From: Mangrovimonas spongiae
GTDB lineage: Bacteria > Bacteroidota > Bacteroidia > Flavobacteriales > Flavobacteriaceae
Direction: 5' to 3'
NCBI RefSeq assembly: GCF_003944795.1
Contig: NZ_RWBG01000002.1
Location: 124,001-188,000, forward strand
Length of the DNA stretch: 64,000 nt
Made by a program: the position numbers and the translations under genes. The notes below the pieces were generated by a model. That model did no database searches and had not been told where the DNA came from. It saw nothing but the letters and a program-made list of their open reading frames with translations. Position 1 is the first letter of the stretch. Each line of letters opens with the position of its first letter. Positions 43,952 through 52,905 of the stretch are shown one piece after another.

Positions 43952-46900
43952 TTACTTATGGTTTTTACGTTCTATCATATAATACACTAAAGGCACAACT
44001 AATAAGGTTAATACGGTAGATACAATAGTTCCGCCCATTAACGAAATGGCCAAGCCTTGAAAAATGGGGTCGAATAAAATAACAAACGCACCAATTACAA
44101 CTGTTCCTGCAGTTAATAAAATAGGCGTAGTACGTACGGCACCAGCTTCTATGGCGGCTTGTTTTAATGGCACGCCTTCTTCTAATCTCAGATTGATAAA
44201 GTCAATAAGTAATACCGAATTACGCACCATGATTCCTGCTAATGCAATCATACCAATAAACGATGTTGCTGTGAAAAACGCCCCCATTAACCAGTGACCT
44301 AAAATAATACCAATCAACGACAACGGAATAGCAACCATCATTACGATTGGTGCTTTAAAGTTTTGGAACCAGCCTACAATTAAGATGTAAATAAGTATGA
44401 TAGCGCCTAAAAAGGCTATTCCTAAATCTCTAAAGACTTCCAGAGTAATTTGCCACTCGCCATCCCATTTTACGGTGTAATCGTCTTCGTATTCGGGTTG
44501 GCCTAAATACATTTCATTGATTTCATAGCCTTGTGGTAATGGTATTGCTTTTAACTTTTCTTCCATGCCTAAAATGGCATACGCCGGACTTTCCAATTCA
44601 CCAGCCATATCGGCTAATACATACACCACGCGTTTTTGGTTTTTACGATAAATGCTTTTCGCACTTGTTGTTTCGGTAATATCTACTAAATCTACAATCG
44701 GAACTAAGTTACCTTGTTGCGATTTTACTTTTAATTGTGAAATATCTTGAATGGTTGACTTTTCTTGTTCATCCAACGCTAACACTAATCCTATTTGATT
44801 TACTGCATCTTCATCATACAAAACGGTTAACGGTCTGTTTGATAAGGCCATATTCATGGTATAAGCAATTTGTTGTGGTGCTACACCGTAAAGCATGGCT
44901 TTTTCTTTGTCAATCGTAAATTGAAACTCTTTTTGGTCGGCTTCTACCATCCAATCCACATCAACAACATCTTCTGTATTATTCAAAATATTCTGAACTT
45001 CGTTAGCAATTTCCATTTGCTTATCATAATCAGGACCATAAATCTCAGCCACTAAGGTTGATAACACTGGTGGTCCTGGCGGTACTTCAACAACTTTTAC
45101 ATTCGCATTATATTTTGAAGCTATTCTTTGAATTTCAGGACGTAATAACTTAGCAATATCGTGACTTTGAGCGCTTCTTTCACCCTTGTCAACTAAATTC
45201 ACTTGAATATCTGCCATATTACTTCCGCCGCGTAAATCGTAATGACGAACCAATCCGTTAAAGGTAATTGGCGCAGAAGTCCCGATATAATTCTGATAGT
45301 TAACCACTTCTGGTCGCGTTGATAAGTATTGCGAAATTTCTTGAGCCACAACTGCAGTACGCTCTAAAGTGGTGCCTTCTGGCATATCGATAACTACCTG
45401 AAATTCGTTTTTGTTATCAAACGGTAACATTTTTACAACGACCGAATTGGTAAAGAACATCACCATGGTTCCCATCAACAACACAAAGGTTAATCCTAAA
45501 AACAACCAACGTTTTGAACGGCTTTCAATTAACGGACGTTCTAGTTTCTCATAAAACTTGTAAATTTTAGTGTCTTCTAATGGTTTTTTAGGTTTTTCAG
45601 CTACACCTTTCTTGTCTTTTTCACGTAAGAAAATATAACCTAAATACGGTGTAATGGTTAAGGCTACGAACAACGACAAAATCATCGCAATAGATGCTCC
45701 AATTGGCATTGGCGCCATATATGGTCCCATTAATCCAGACACAAACGCCATAGGCAATACCGAAGCAATTACAGTGAATGTTGCTAGAATGGTTGGGTTA
45801 CCAACTTCATTTATCGCATAAAGAGCTGCTTGTTTAAATGGCAAGCGTTTCATTTTAAAATGCCTATGCATATTTTCGGCAATGATAATAGAATCGTCTA
45901 CCACAATACCAGTTACAAATACTAATGCGAATAAGGTAATTCGGTTAAGCGTGTAATCCAGCATATAATAGCTTAGTAGCGTTAATGCGAAGGTGATTGG
46001 CACCGATAAAAACACGACCAATCCACCACGCCAACCCATGGCCAACATCACGACAAACGTTACGGCAATGATAGAACCAATAAGGTGTAATAATAATTCT
46101 GATACTTTATGTGATGCGGTTTCACCATAGTTTCTGGTAATTTCTACGTGAACATCATCCGGAATTAAGGTTTTACGCAAATGGTCTACTTTATCGATGA
46201 TGACGTCGGCAATTTTCATCGCGTCTGCGCCTTTACGTTTAGCGACCGAAATAGTCACAGCAGGATATTCCGATTTGTAATCGCTTGCTTTTGCGCTTGC
46301 TTGTCCAAAACCAAGACTAACGTAATTTTGTGGTACTTCTGGGCCGTCAACAATTTTTGAAACTTGCTTTAAGTAAATCGGTTGATTTTGCTGCACGCCA
46401 ACGACTAAATTTTCAACATCGGTTACCGACTCCAAAAACTTACCGGTGTTTACCACAAATTCGGTATCATTTTTATCAAACGTTCCAGAATTTAATTGAG
46501 CGTTATTGGCTTTAATCATTTCAGAAACCGATAAAAAGTCCAATCCGGCACTAGCTAGTTTATCTTTATCTAAAACAACACGTATTTGACGCTCTCTTCC
46601 GCCTATTTTATGCGTAATGGCTACGTCATTCACTTTTTTAATTTCGGCTTCCAATTCTTGAGCCATTTGCCCCAATTGGAAATCGTCGTAATGCTCGCTC
46701 CACAACGTTAACCCTAACATGGGGACATCATCGATAGCACGTGTTTTTACTAATGGAAACGTTACACCTTCCGGCATTTGGTCCATATGCTTATTGATTT
46801 CGTTGTATAATTTCACAAAAGAACGCTCGATATCTTCGCCCACATAAAACTGAACGATAACCATACCTTGTTCTTTCATCGACGTAGAATACACATATTC

Positions 46901-47146
46901 CACACCTTTTATATTTGAGATTAATTGCTCTAAAGGCTTGATAACTCTACTTTCAACTTCGGTTGGACTCGCGCCGGGATACCCTACAAAAATGTCTGCC
47001 ATTGGCACATCAATTTGTGGCTCTTCTTCACGAGGAATTAAAAACGAGCTGTACACACCAATGACCATAAATACAATCATTAAAAGCACTGTAAGCTTCG
47101 ATGTCATAAAGACTTTGGCAATTTTTCCTGCTAAACCTTCTTTCAT
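43952..47146 (-). CDS. RND efflux transporter inner-membrane permease
   Basis: A 1064-aa RND pump: N-terminal membrane helix, two large periplasmic loops and 12 membrane segments in all. The proton-relay segment (VTGIVVDDSIIIAENMHRH, about 405-425) with adjacent acidic residues is present. It resembles the AcrB/CzcA-like group with a PREEEPQIDVP start, so the substrate (drug, metal or other) cannot be stated. Spaced 241 bp from the adaptor gene by a repeat-containing stretch. Confidence 0.92.
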   Translation of the reverse strand: MKEGLAGKIAKVFMTSKLTVLLMIVFMVIGVYSSFLIPREEEPQIDVPMADIFVGYPGASPTEVESRVIKPLEQLISNIKGVEYVYSTSMKEQGMVIVQFYVGEDIERSFVKLYNEINKHMDQMPEGVTFPLVKTRAIDDVPMLGLTLWSEHYDDFQLGQMAQELEAEIKKVNDVAITHKIGGRERQIRVVLDKDKLASAGLDFLSVSEMIKANNAQLNSGTFDKNDTEFVVNTGKFLESVTDVENLVVGVQQNQPIYLKQVSKIVDGPEVPQNYVSLGFGQASAKASDYKSEYPAVTISVAKRKGADAMKIADVIIDKVDHLRKTLIPDDVHVEITRNYGETASHKVSELLLHLIGSIIAVTFVVMLAMGWRGGLVVFLSVPITFALTLLSYYMLDYTLNRITLFALVFVTGIVVDDSIIIAENMHRHFKMKRLPFKQAALYAINEVGNPTILATFTVIASVLPMAFVSGLMGPYMAPMPIGASIAMILSLFVALTITPYLGYIFLREKDKKGVAEKPKKPLEDTKIYKFYEKLERPLIESRSKRWLFLGLTFVLLMGTMVMFFTNSVVVKMLPFDNKNEFQVVIDMPEGTTLERTAVVAQEISQYLSTRPEVVNYQNYIGTSAPITFNGLVRHYDLRGGSNMADIQVNLVDKGERSAQSHDIAKLLRPEIQRIASKYNANVKVVEVPPGPPVLSTLVAEIYGPDYDKQMEIANEVQNILNNTEDVVDVDWMVEADQKEFQFTIDKEKAMLYGVAPQQIAYTMNMALSNRPLTVLYDEDAVNQIGLVLALDEQEKSTIQDISQLKVKSQQGNLVPIVDLVDITETTSAKSIYRKNQKRVVYVLADMAGELESPAYAILGMEEKLKAIPLPQGYEINEMYLGQPEYEDDYTVKWDGEWQITLEVFRDLGIAFLGAIILIYILIVGWFQNFKAPIVMMVAIPLSLIGIILGHWLMGAFFTATSFIGMIALAGIMVRNSVLLIDFINLRLEEGVPLKQAAIEAGAVRTTPILLTAGTVVIGAFVILFDPIFQGLAISLMGGTIVSTVLTLLVVPLVYYMIERKNHK

Positions 47147-47205
47147 TTTTTCTTTTTATTTTTTGGGCGTTTTACGGGCTATTCGCTATATCTTTTATTT
47201 GCTTT

Positions 47206-47289
47206 GTCATTGCGAAGCAAACAGTTTGTTTGCTGTGGCAATCTCTTAGTTCTCAGAGATTACTTCGTCGTTGTTCTCCTCGTAATAAC
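47206..47289. repeat. Degenerate palindromic intergenic repeat (MITE-like)
   Basis: GTCATTGCGAAG at 47206 and CTCGTAATAAC ending at 47289 are imperfect inverted ends; the inner parts GGCAATCTCT and AGAGATTACTTCG also pair around a loop. This matches a repeat family seen between genes in many Bacteroidota genomes (ends like GTCATTGCGAGG...GAAGCAATCTC). It lies in the 241-bp gap between the adaptor and permease genes; nothing else is evident there, apart from a short hairpin at 47377-47395. Confidence 0.6.
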
Positions 47290-47387
47290 CTTTATTTTAT
47301 TATTCAAATAAAAGGATGCCGCTTCTATCCCTAACGCGACTTTTAACTGTTAATTAAATTTGTTATTAATTTCTAATGCAGTACTGC

Positions 47388-48464
47388 TTACTGCACACTA
47401 ATTTTCACGCCGTTAAATAACTTTCCATCAGCAGAAACAATGTAGTTTTCATTAGCATTTAAACCAGATAATACTTCCACTTCATTACCAAATGTTCTAC
47501 CTAAACGCAACCAGCGTAAAATCGCTGTATTACTTTGGCTTACCGTATACACACCACTTAATTGACCGTTGGTGATAATGGCTTCTTTTGGTATTAAAAC
47601 CATAGCCGTTTCCGCCTTTCTTTCTACAGGAAATTGCACTGTAGTGAACATTCCCGATAAGATGTTGGCATCGGTTTTATCCAATGTTATCTTCACCAAA
47701 TATTGTCCGCCTGTTTGTGCTGCCGAGGTACTTACTTCGGTTACTGTTCCTGAGATGGTTTGGTTAATGGATTTTACATTAACATCAACTTTTGTATCTT
47801 TTTTTATATCTGCTATCTCGGTTTCTGGCACCATAGCAATTACTTCAAAATAGCCTGGCGCTTCAATGGAAATCAATGGCTGCCCTGGATTGGCCATATC
47901 GCCTTTTTTTACTGTTTTGCTCGTAATAACTCCGCTAAATGGCGCTGTAATGTTGGTATACGCAAATTGGGCGTTGATTTCATTTTTCATTTGTTTAGCG
48001 GCTTCCAAACCAGCTTTTGCCATTTCGTAATTGGCCGTCATATCATCCATCTCTTTTTGAGACGCACTATTTTGTGCAAATAAGGCTTTAAAACGCTCGT
48101 AGTCTTTTTTGGCATTATTAAAAGCTGCTGTTGCTTTAGTAATATTGGCATCAACTTGTGCCTTTTGCGCTTGCAAATCGGCATTGTTAATAGCAACCAA
48201 TAATTGTCCTTTACTAACTTTATCGCCAACATTAACAGGAACGCTATTAACGTAGCCCATCATTCTTGTACTTAAATTGGCGCTGTTTTCGGCTTGAATT
48301 TTTCCGCTAACCGCTAAAAACGGATTGTTGTTATCACCGCTAACTTGTGCTACTTGTACAGGAATAGCTGGAGAGTTATCTGCAACGGTTTTTTTATCTT
48401 CGCTACCACAACTTGCTACTAATATTGCGGTTGAAAGTGATAAGATGGTATATAGTTTTTTCAT
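47388..48464 (-). CDS. RND efflux periplasmic adaptor (membrane fusion) lipoprotein
   Basis: From the start MKKLYTILSL the protein is about 358 aa (an upstream Met at 48500 would add 12 poor residues). A lipobox ...ILVASCG anchors it to the membrane. A biotinyl-lipoyl-like hairpin (GKIQAENSANLSTRMMGYV...) flanks a long coiled coil (about 95-160) and a beta-barrel domain with TKVDVNVKSINQTISG. It links the TolC-like channel and the RND permease. Confidence 0.9.
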   Translation of the reverse strand: MKKLYTILSLSTAILVASCGSEDKKTVADNSPAIPVQVAQVSGDNNNPFLAVSGKIQAENSANLSTRMMGYVNSVPVNVGDKVSKGQLLVAINNADLQAQKAQVDANITKATAAFNNAKKDYERFKALFAQNSASQKEMDDMTANYEMAKAGLEAAKQMKNEINAQFAYTNITAPFSGVITSKTVKKGDMANPGQPLISIEAPGYFEVIAMVPETEIADIKKDTKVDVNVKSINQTISGTVTEVSTSAAQTGGQYLVKITLDKTDANILSGMFTTVQFPVERKAETAMVLIPKEAIITNGQLSGVYTVSQSNTAILRWLRLGRTFGNEVEVLSGLNANENYIVSADGKLFNGVKISVQ

Positions 48465-48543
48465 TTTTCTTGAGTTTATTTTTGTTTGCCACGAATTCAC
48501 GAATAATCGTCATTTATCTTGGCTCTGTATTCTTGTTTCTCTT

Positions 48544-49851
48544 TTATTCTTTAGTTAAAAAATTGACGTACGCTAAAGCGTAATTATATTCGAAAATGGT
48601 TTGATAATATTCTAATTCTTTTTGTGCGTATTGCGTTTCTGCCATCAATAAATCTGACGTTTTTTCTAAACCTTCTTTAAATCGGTTGGTACGAATTCTT
48701 AATGATTCTTCCGATTGGTCTAACGCTAATTTTGAGAGATTCAGCTTATTTTCGGCATCAATAAGCATGCGTTTTGCTTTGTTTAATTCTAACTTACTTT
48801 TTGATACATATTGGTTGTATTCCAATTTCGATTTTTCAAATTCAGCTTTACTTTTTTGTGCTTTTCCAAAACGTTTAGATCCTTGAAAAACATCCCAGCT
48901 TAATTGTGCACCAATGACATAACCGTTGGCCCCACCTTGAAATATTTGGTCGTCGTACAACTCGTAACTTCCAAAAGCGTTTAAGCGTGGTAGAAATGCC
49001 ATTTTATCGGCTTTATTCATTGTTTCATAGGCTTGGGTTGCCATCTGCATCGCTTTAATATCGCTACGATTTTCTGATAACGATTTCACCGCCATTGTAT
49101 GTGCCAACGTGGTCAAACTGTCACTTGGTTTGTAAACAACATACGTCTCATCATTCATTAAAAATGATAAGTAATTGGAGGCGTTTTGCACATTACTTTT
49201 GGCTTGTTGTAATTGGTTTTTCACTTCGGTTACACGTACTTCAACATTCAATACATCAGCACGTTGTAAATACCCTTGCTTAAGGCTATTATCGGCAAGT
49301 TTTTTGTTTTCATTGGCTGCTTCTAAAGCTTTTTCAAGTACATCAACCGCTTTGTAGGCTAATTGCAATTGCATGTAGGCTTTATCGACTTCAAACGCTA
49401 AAAAATCTTCTGTTCGTTGCGTTTGCAAAGACATGGCTTCCATTTTGGATTTTGCTGCTTTACGTTGGTAAATACCATCCACATTAATTAATGGTTGTTG
49501 TATTTCTAGCTTTGTAGCGAAGTTTTGTGTTTGATCGGGATCGTTCAGTAACGCTGGATTGAAATCGGCTTGGGTTAAAATTTCCTGGTTCAGTTTAGAA
49601 CCAAATGCCATAAGCGGATTTGTTGTTGAAATCCCTGTATGGCTAGCGGTTATATTAGGTAAAAACACCGCATTGGTTTGTCTGTAATCGGCTTTTGCTC
49701 GATTAAATTCTTCCTTGGAAATTTTAATAGACGTATTATTATCTGATACTTTTGATAATACCTCTGCCTTCGTTACAGGCACCACATCTTGAGCTCTTAC
49801 AGAGAATGTGAAAACAAAAAGTAATAATGGTATATAAATGTATTTTTTCAT
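48544..49851 (-). CDS. TolC family outer-membrane channel
   Basis: A 435-aa TolC-type protein with a signal peptide (about 1-20) and two repeats of long amphipathic helices with interspersed strands; the sequences NTSIKISKEEFNRAKADYRQ and LNKAKRMLIDAENKL are typical heptad-rich stretches. It is the first gene of the RND unit and its promoter carries the island's GTAAC-N4-GTTAC box. Confidence 0.92.
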   Translation of the reverse strand: MKKYIYIPLLLFVFTFSVRAQDVVPVTKAEVLSKVSDNNTSIKISKEEFNRAKADYRQTNAVFLPNITASHTGISTTNPLMAFGSKLNQEILTQADFNPALLNDPDQTQNFATKLEIQQPLINVDGIYQRKAAKSKMEAMSLQTQRTEDFLAFEVDKAYMQLQLAYKAVDVLEKALEAANENKKLADNSLKQGYLQRADVLNVEVRVTEVKNQLQQAKSNVQNASNYLSFLMNDETYVVYKPSDSLTTLAHTMAVKSLSENRSDIKAMQMATQAYETMNKADKMAFLPRLNAFGSYELYDDQIFQGGANGYVIGAQLSWDVFQGSKRFGKAQKSKAEFEKSKLEYNQYVSKSKLELNKAKRMLIDAENKLNLSKLALDQSEESLRIRTNRFKEGLEKTSDLLMAETQYAQKELEYYQTIFEYNYALAYVNFLTKE

Positions 49852-49869
49852 CTTTCTTTATTTGTTATA

Positions 49870-49913
49870 CAAAGATACGTTTGCTAGCAATCCAAGTCAG
49901 TAACAAAAGTTAC
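49870..49913 (-). promoter_or_regulatory. GTAAC-N4-GTTAC box plus -7 element before the TolC-RND operon
   Basis: Perfect palindrome GTAAC-AAAA-GTTAC at 49900-49913, then exactly 22 nt, then TATCTTTG at 49870-49877 on the minus strand. The predicted transcript starts near 49865, 14 nt before the TolC ATG. There is no -33 element in its place, which fits an activator at about -41. Confidence 0.75.
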
Positions 49914-49916
49914 AAG

Positions 49917-49952
49917 TAAAAAGACACCTATAAAGTACTCATAAGTGCCTTT
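49917..49952 (-). terminator. Intrinsic terminator of the sqr-small protein unit
   Basis: 12-bp stem with two G-U pairs (49941-49952 with 49920-49931), 9-nt loop, followed by a T5 tract on the minus strand. It lies 37 bp after the 45-aa gene and ends just before the TolC promoter box. Confidence 0.8.
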
Positions 49953-49988
49953 TACTAACTAACCTAAAATTAAAAACTGACAACCACA

Positions 49989-50126
49989 TCAATTTACGTT
50001 TCTAGTTCCCCCATGTCCTCCAGCTACTATTATCATTATTTTTATGCTTAAATAAATGAACTTGAAAAACTGAATGATAGGATTCTTCATTTTAAACTTC
50101 TGATATTTTGATATTCTTTGAGTCAT
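49989..50126 (-). CDS. Small protein (45 aa) with basic/hydrophobic helix and GGHGGTR tail
   Basis: A short minus-strand ORF from ATG at 50126 to TGA at 49989. It reads MTQRISKYQKFKMKNPIIQF at the start, then a hydrophobic stretch (KFIYLSIKIMIIV) and a Gly/His-rich end AGGHGGTR. It lies 44 bp after sqr, on the same strand, and is followed by a terminator, which supports real transcription. I do not recognise the family; it could be membrane-associated. Confidence 0.68.
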   Translation of the reverse strand: MTQRISKYQKFKMKNPIIQFFKFIYLSIKIMIIVAGGHGGTRNVN

Positions 50127-50170
50127 TACTATCTGTTATTTTTTATAATTATTCTTTTACGCATGAACTC

Positions 50171-51628
50171 CTACTCCGGAATTAACCACCAAAATGGCTT
50201 CATTTTAGCTTTATAAATAAATGCATAATGCAAGGCTAGTTTAAGCCAATGTCCTGCCAAACCTATTTCGCCAAAGGTTTTCCCTAATTTTCTACCTTGT
50301 GTTTTAGGATACTTTTCGTAATCTGGCACAATAGGAAATGTTGTAATACTTACACCACTTCCTTTTGTCATTCCAAAACCAGCTGAGGCAATACAAGCAG
50401 CTCCCATATTTCCCATAGATCCTTTATGAGTTAAAGATTGTTTTCCACTTTTTATAGAGTCTATAATATTATCAGCTACCAACTTAGCTGTTATACCAGA
50501 AGGCATTCCTGTACGAGGAGGCGCTGGAGTAATGTCTGTTCCATTTTTACTTTTTCTAGGTTTAGAAATACTGTGTGGAGGAGCAAATGCAATACCTGGT
50601 GCAAAAATGTTTTTGTATGTTGGGTTTTGATAGGTCTCTGGCCAATCCTTTACAGACCATTCTTTGTAAGGTTTTGGTGTGTAATCTGCATCGACAACCA
50701 TAAATCCTCTAAAGAGCTTTTCGGTAATATCGTTTTCATTTTTATCATAAGCTTTAAAGCCATGTCCTGAAAACGACGGTATTAACATAGCAAAATCGTA
50801 TGTTTCCGATTTGTGTTCGCCGTCTAAGTTTTCATAATAAGCAATGCCATCTTCTATTTTATTAACACCTGCTCCTAAAATCCATTTTATATCGCGGTCT
50901 TCAAAAATCATTTCTATCATTTCATGAGATTTCATAGTCAAACTTCCGTAACTTAAAAGCATACCATCCATACCAAAATCACCTAATTGGTACTCGTTTG
51001 AAATCCATGTGACTTCTGCCATATTGCGTACATTATGTCGACGTAATTCTTGTTCTACATTTAAAATATACTCGAAAGCAGCACCTTGACAAGTAGATTT
51101 TGCATGACCAGTCCCTATTAAAATTTTTGCTTTTTTACCTTTTTTCATTTCTTGGATTAAAGCGTTTAATCCTTCCCAAGCATGATCGGCATGTGTATAT
51201 GTACAGACTGAATATGCTTTGTTTTTCCCGGGGATTAATCCTTCTGTAGCTTCAAAGTTTAATTTTGGGCCTGTCGCATTTATTAAATAATCGTATGTGA
51301 CTTTTTCTTGTTGTCCTTTGTTACCTGAAGACACATATTGTACCAAAACAAAAGGTTTTTTTTCAGTTTTATCGCCTTCTGGATAAAATGAAATGGCTTT
51401 TGCTTGTTTGTAATTAATTCCTTTTTTCTTGTACAAAGGTGCTAGAGGAAACAATATCTTATCTGACTTCATTCTTCCAATTCCCACCCAAATATTTGAT
51501 GGAATCCATTGGTAATTACTATTTGGGGATACCACAAGAACCTCATGATCTTTTGGTAGTTTTCTACGTAAATGCGCTGCAGCTACGTGTCCTGAAATTC
51601 CTGCTCCTAAAATGACAATTTTAGACAT
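50171..51628 (-). CDS. sqr: Sulfide:quinone oxidoreductase-type FAD protein
   Basis: A 485-aa flavoprotein of the NDH-2/SQR family. It starts with the FAD dinucleotide motif VILGAGISGHVAAAHL; cysteines in SVCTYTHAD (about 143), KSTCQGAAF (about 173) and GAACIASAG (about 415) are placed like the SQR active-site cysteines. It should oxidise sulfide and pass electrons to quinone, giving polysulfide or a persulfide. The C-terminal helices (LGKTFGEIGLAGHWL) bind the membrane. Two candidate regulated promoters lie upstream. The surrounding persulfide dioxygenase, rhodanese and cytochrome bd genes fit. Confidence 0.87.
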   Translation of the reverse strand: MSKIVILGAGISGHVAAAHLRRKLPKDHEVLVVSPNSNYQWIPSNIWVGIGRMKSDKILFPLAPLYKKKGINYKQAKAISFYPEGDKTEKKPFVLVQYVSSGNKGQQEKVTYDYLINATGPKLNFEATEGLIPGKNKAYSVCTYTHADHAWEGLNALIQEMKKGKKAKILIGTGHAKSTCQGAAFEYILNVEQELRRHNVRNMAEVTWISNEYQLGDFGMDGMLLSYGSLTMKSHEMIEMIFEDRDIKWILGAGVNKIEDGIAYYENLDGEHKSETYDFAMLIPSFSGHGFKAYDKNENDITEKLFRGFMVVDADYTPKPYKEWSVKDWPETYQNPTYKNIFAPGIAFAPPHSISKPRKSKNGTDITPAPPRTGMPSGITAKLVADNIIDSIKSGKQSLTHKGSMGNMGAACIASAGFGMTKGSGVSITTFPIVPDYEKYPKTQGRKLGKTFGEIGLAGHWLKLALHYAFIYKAKMKPFWWLIPE

Positions 51629-51645
51629 GGTTTTGTGTATTTAGT

Positions 51646-51689
51646 TAAAATTAGGGTAAAAAAACAAATTATAAAATGATAGATATCAT
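51646..51689 (-). promoter_or_regulatory. FNR-like box plus -7 element, proximal promoter of sqr
   Basis: Palindrome ATGAT-AGAT-ATCAT at 51676-51689, then exactly 22 nt, then TAATTTTA at 51646-51653 (minus strand). The half-site resembles the FNR TTGAT. The transcript would begin near 51641, about 13 nt before the sqr ATG. Confidence 0.62.
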
Positions 51690-51727
51690 TTTGAAAACTA
51701 AATTATTACACCTTATTAATCTTCTGA

Positions 51728-51771
51728 TAAAGATGGCATTTTTCAACAACTTAAAACGTAACTTATGTTAC
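51728..51771 (-). promoter_or_regulatory. GTAAC-N4-GTTAC box plus weak -7 element, distal promoter of sqr
   Basis: Perfect palindrome GTAAC-TTAT-GTTAC at 51758-51771, 22 nt, then CATCTTTA (51728-51735), one base from the TAnnTTTA form. It would give a leader of about 95 nt that contains the second, FNR-like promoter. Confidence 0.6.
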
Positions 51772-51773
51772 AC

Positions 51774-51800
51774 AAAAAAAGCAGCCTAATTGCTGCTTTT
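51774..51800 (-). terminator. Intrinsic terminator of cydAB
   Basis: 9-bp stem AAAAGCAGC / GCTGCTTTT (51777-51785 and 51792-51800), 6-nt loop, A/T tracts on both sides; T-tract on the minus strand. Confidence 0.87.
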
Positions 51801-51826
51801 TATAAACTAGTTGTTACTATTAATAA

Positions 51827-52903
51827 TTAATGCTCTCCATAACCAACATCATCCATTTTACCTTTAAAAACACGATACTGAATAGTAAAATATGCTATAA
51901 CTAAAATAATAGCAATAATAAACCAATAAACACCTACAGATAGGCCATAATCGTGTGCAGCCACATTGTAAATAGTTAAATCTGGATTTACAGTATTTGT
52001 AGACGGTAAAACCTTTGGAAATATAGATGCTACTGTGGAAGTTAATCCGCCAAATAAAAACAATGATGAAAACAAAAAACCATATCCATCTTTTTTAAAT
52101 CCTTTTACGTTAAACAGCCCTAAAACGCCTATCAATGTTATTACGGGAAAAATCCATAACCAAGGGTTGCTTAAAAAATTATGAAACGGTTTAGGTTCTA
52201 TAATATGCCAAATTAACAATGAAATAACTATTAGTCCCAACAACACAAAATTGAGGTTGAAAACAATACGCTTTAGTTTATTATTTAAATTAGAATTTGT
52301 TTTAAAAATAATCCAATTAGCACCATGAATTGTTAAAGAAACTACTCCAATTATTCCTAATAAAAGGGTAAACCAGTCTATAATGCCTAATTGTTCTGTT
52401 TGTGGACTAAATGTTGGGTTCCAAAGTGGTAAAAAGAAATAATGTGCTTCATGTGTTGACACACCATTAACCACATTTCCTAAGTTTACACCTCTTACAA
52501 CGTTTCCTAGTGCTACTCCAAAAAACAAGGCCAATAACAAACTCGAAATACCAAAAGCTTTATCCCAAATGCTTTCCCACATTTTATTATGTATTTGCCC
52601 TCGAAGTTCCAAACCAACAGCCCTAAAAATAAGTAACCATAAAATAATAATTAGTGGCAAATAAAACCCGCTAAATGAAGAAGCATATAACGTTGGAAAA
52701 GCAAAAAACAACACCCCTCCAGCTGCAATTAACCAGACTTCGTTAGCATCCCAAAACGGACCAATTGCATTGGTTATAGCCTTTTTATCTTTCTCTTTTT
52801 TTGCAAAAAATAAATGAATAATACCGGCGCCAAAATCGTAACCATCTAAAATAACATAAATAGCGAGCATACACATTAAAACGATATACCAAAATAATTC
52901 CAT
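51827..52903 (-). CDS. cydB: Cytochrome bd oxidase subunit II
   Basis: A 358-aa inner-membrane subunit with about eight to nine membrane segments, N-terminal LDGYDFGAGI and the central DANEVWLIAAGG signature of CydB. It partners CydA to reduce oxygen with quinol. It starts 2 bp after cydA. Cytochrome bd is known to resist sulfide, which fits this neighbourhood. Confidence 0.95.
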   Translation of the reverse strand: MELFWYIVLMCMLAIYVILDGYDFGAGIIHLFFAKKEKDKKAITNAIGPFWDANEVWLIAAGGVLFFAFPTLYASSFSGFYLPLIIILWLLIFRAVGLELRGQIHNKMWESIWDKAFGISSLLLALFFGVALGNVVRGVNLGNVVNGVSTHEAHYFFLPLWNPTFSPQTEQLGIIDWFTLLLGIIGVVSLTIHGANWIIFKTNSNLNNKLKRIVFNLNFVLLGLIVISLLIWHIIEPKPFHNFLSNPWLWIFPVITLIGVLGLFNVKGFKKDGYGFLFSSLFLFGGLTSTVASIFPKVLPSTNTVNPDLTIYNVAAHDYGLSVGVYWFIIAIILVIAYFTIQYRVFKGKMDDVGYGEH

Positions 52904-52905
52904 AA

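Noticed and set aside
47377-47395. TGCAGTA / TACTGCA hairpin over the adaptor stop codon as a terminator
   Set aside because: Stem of only 7 bp and no T-tract on the minus strand, so not called.
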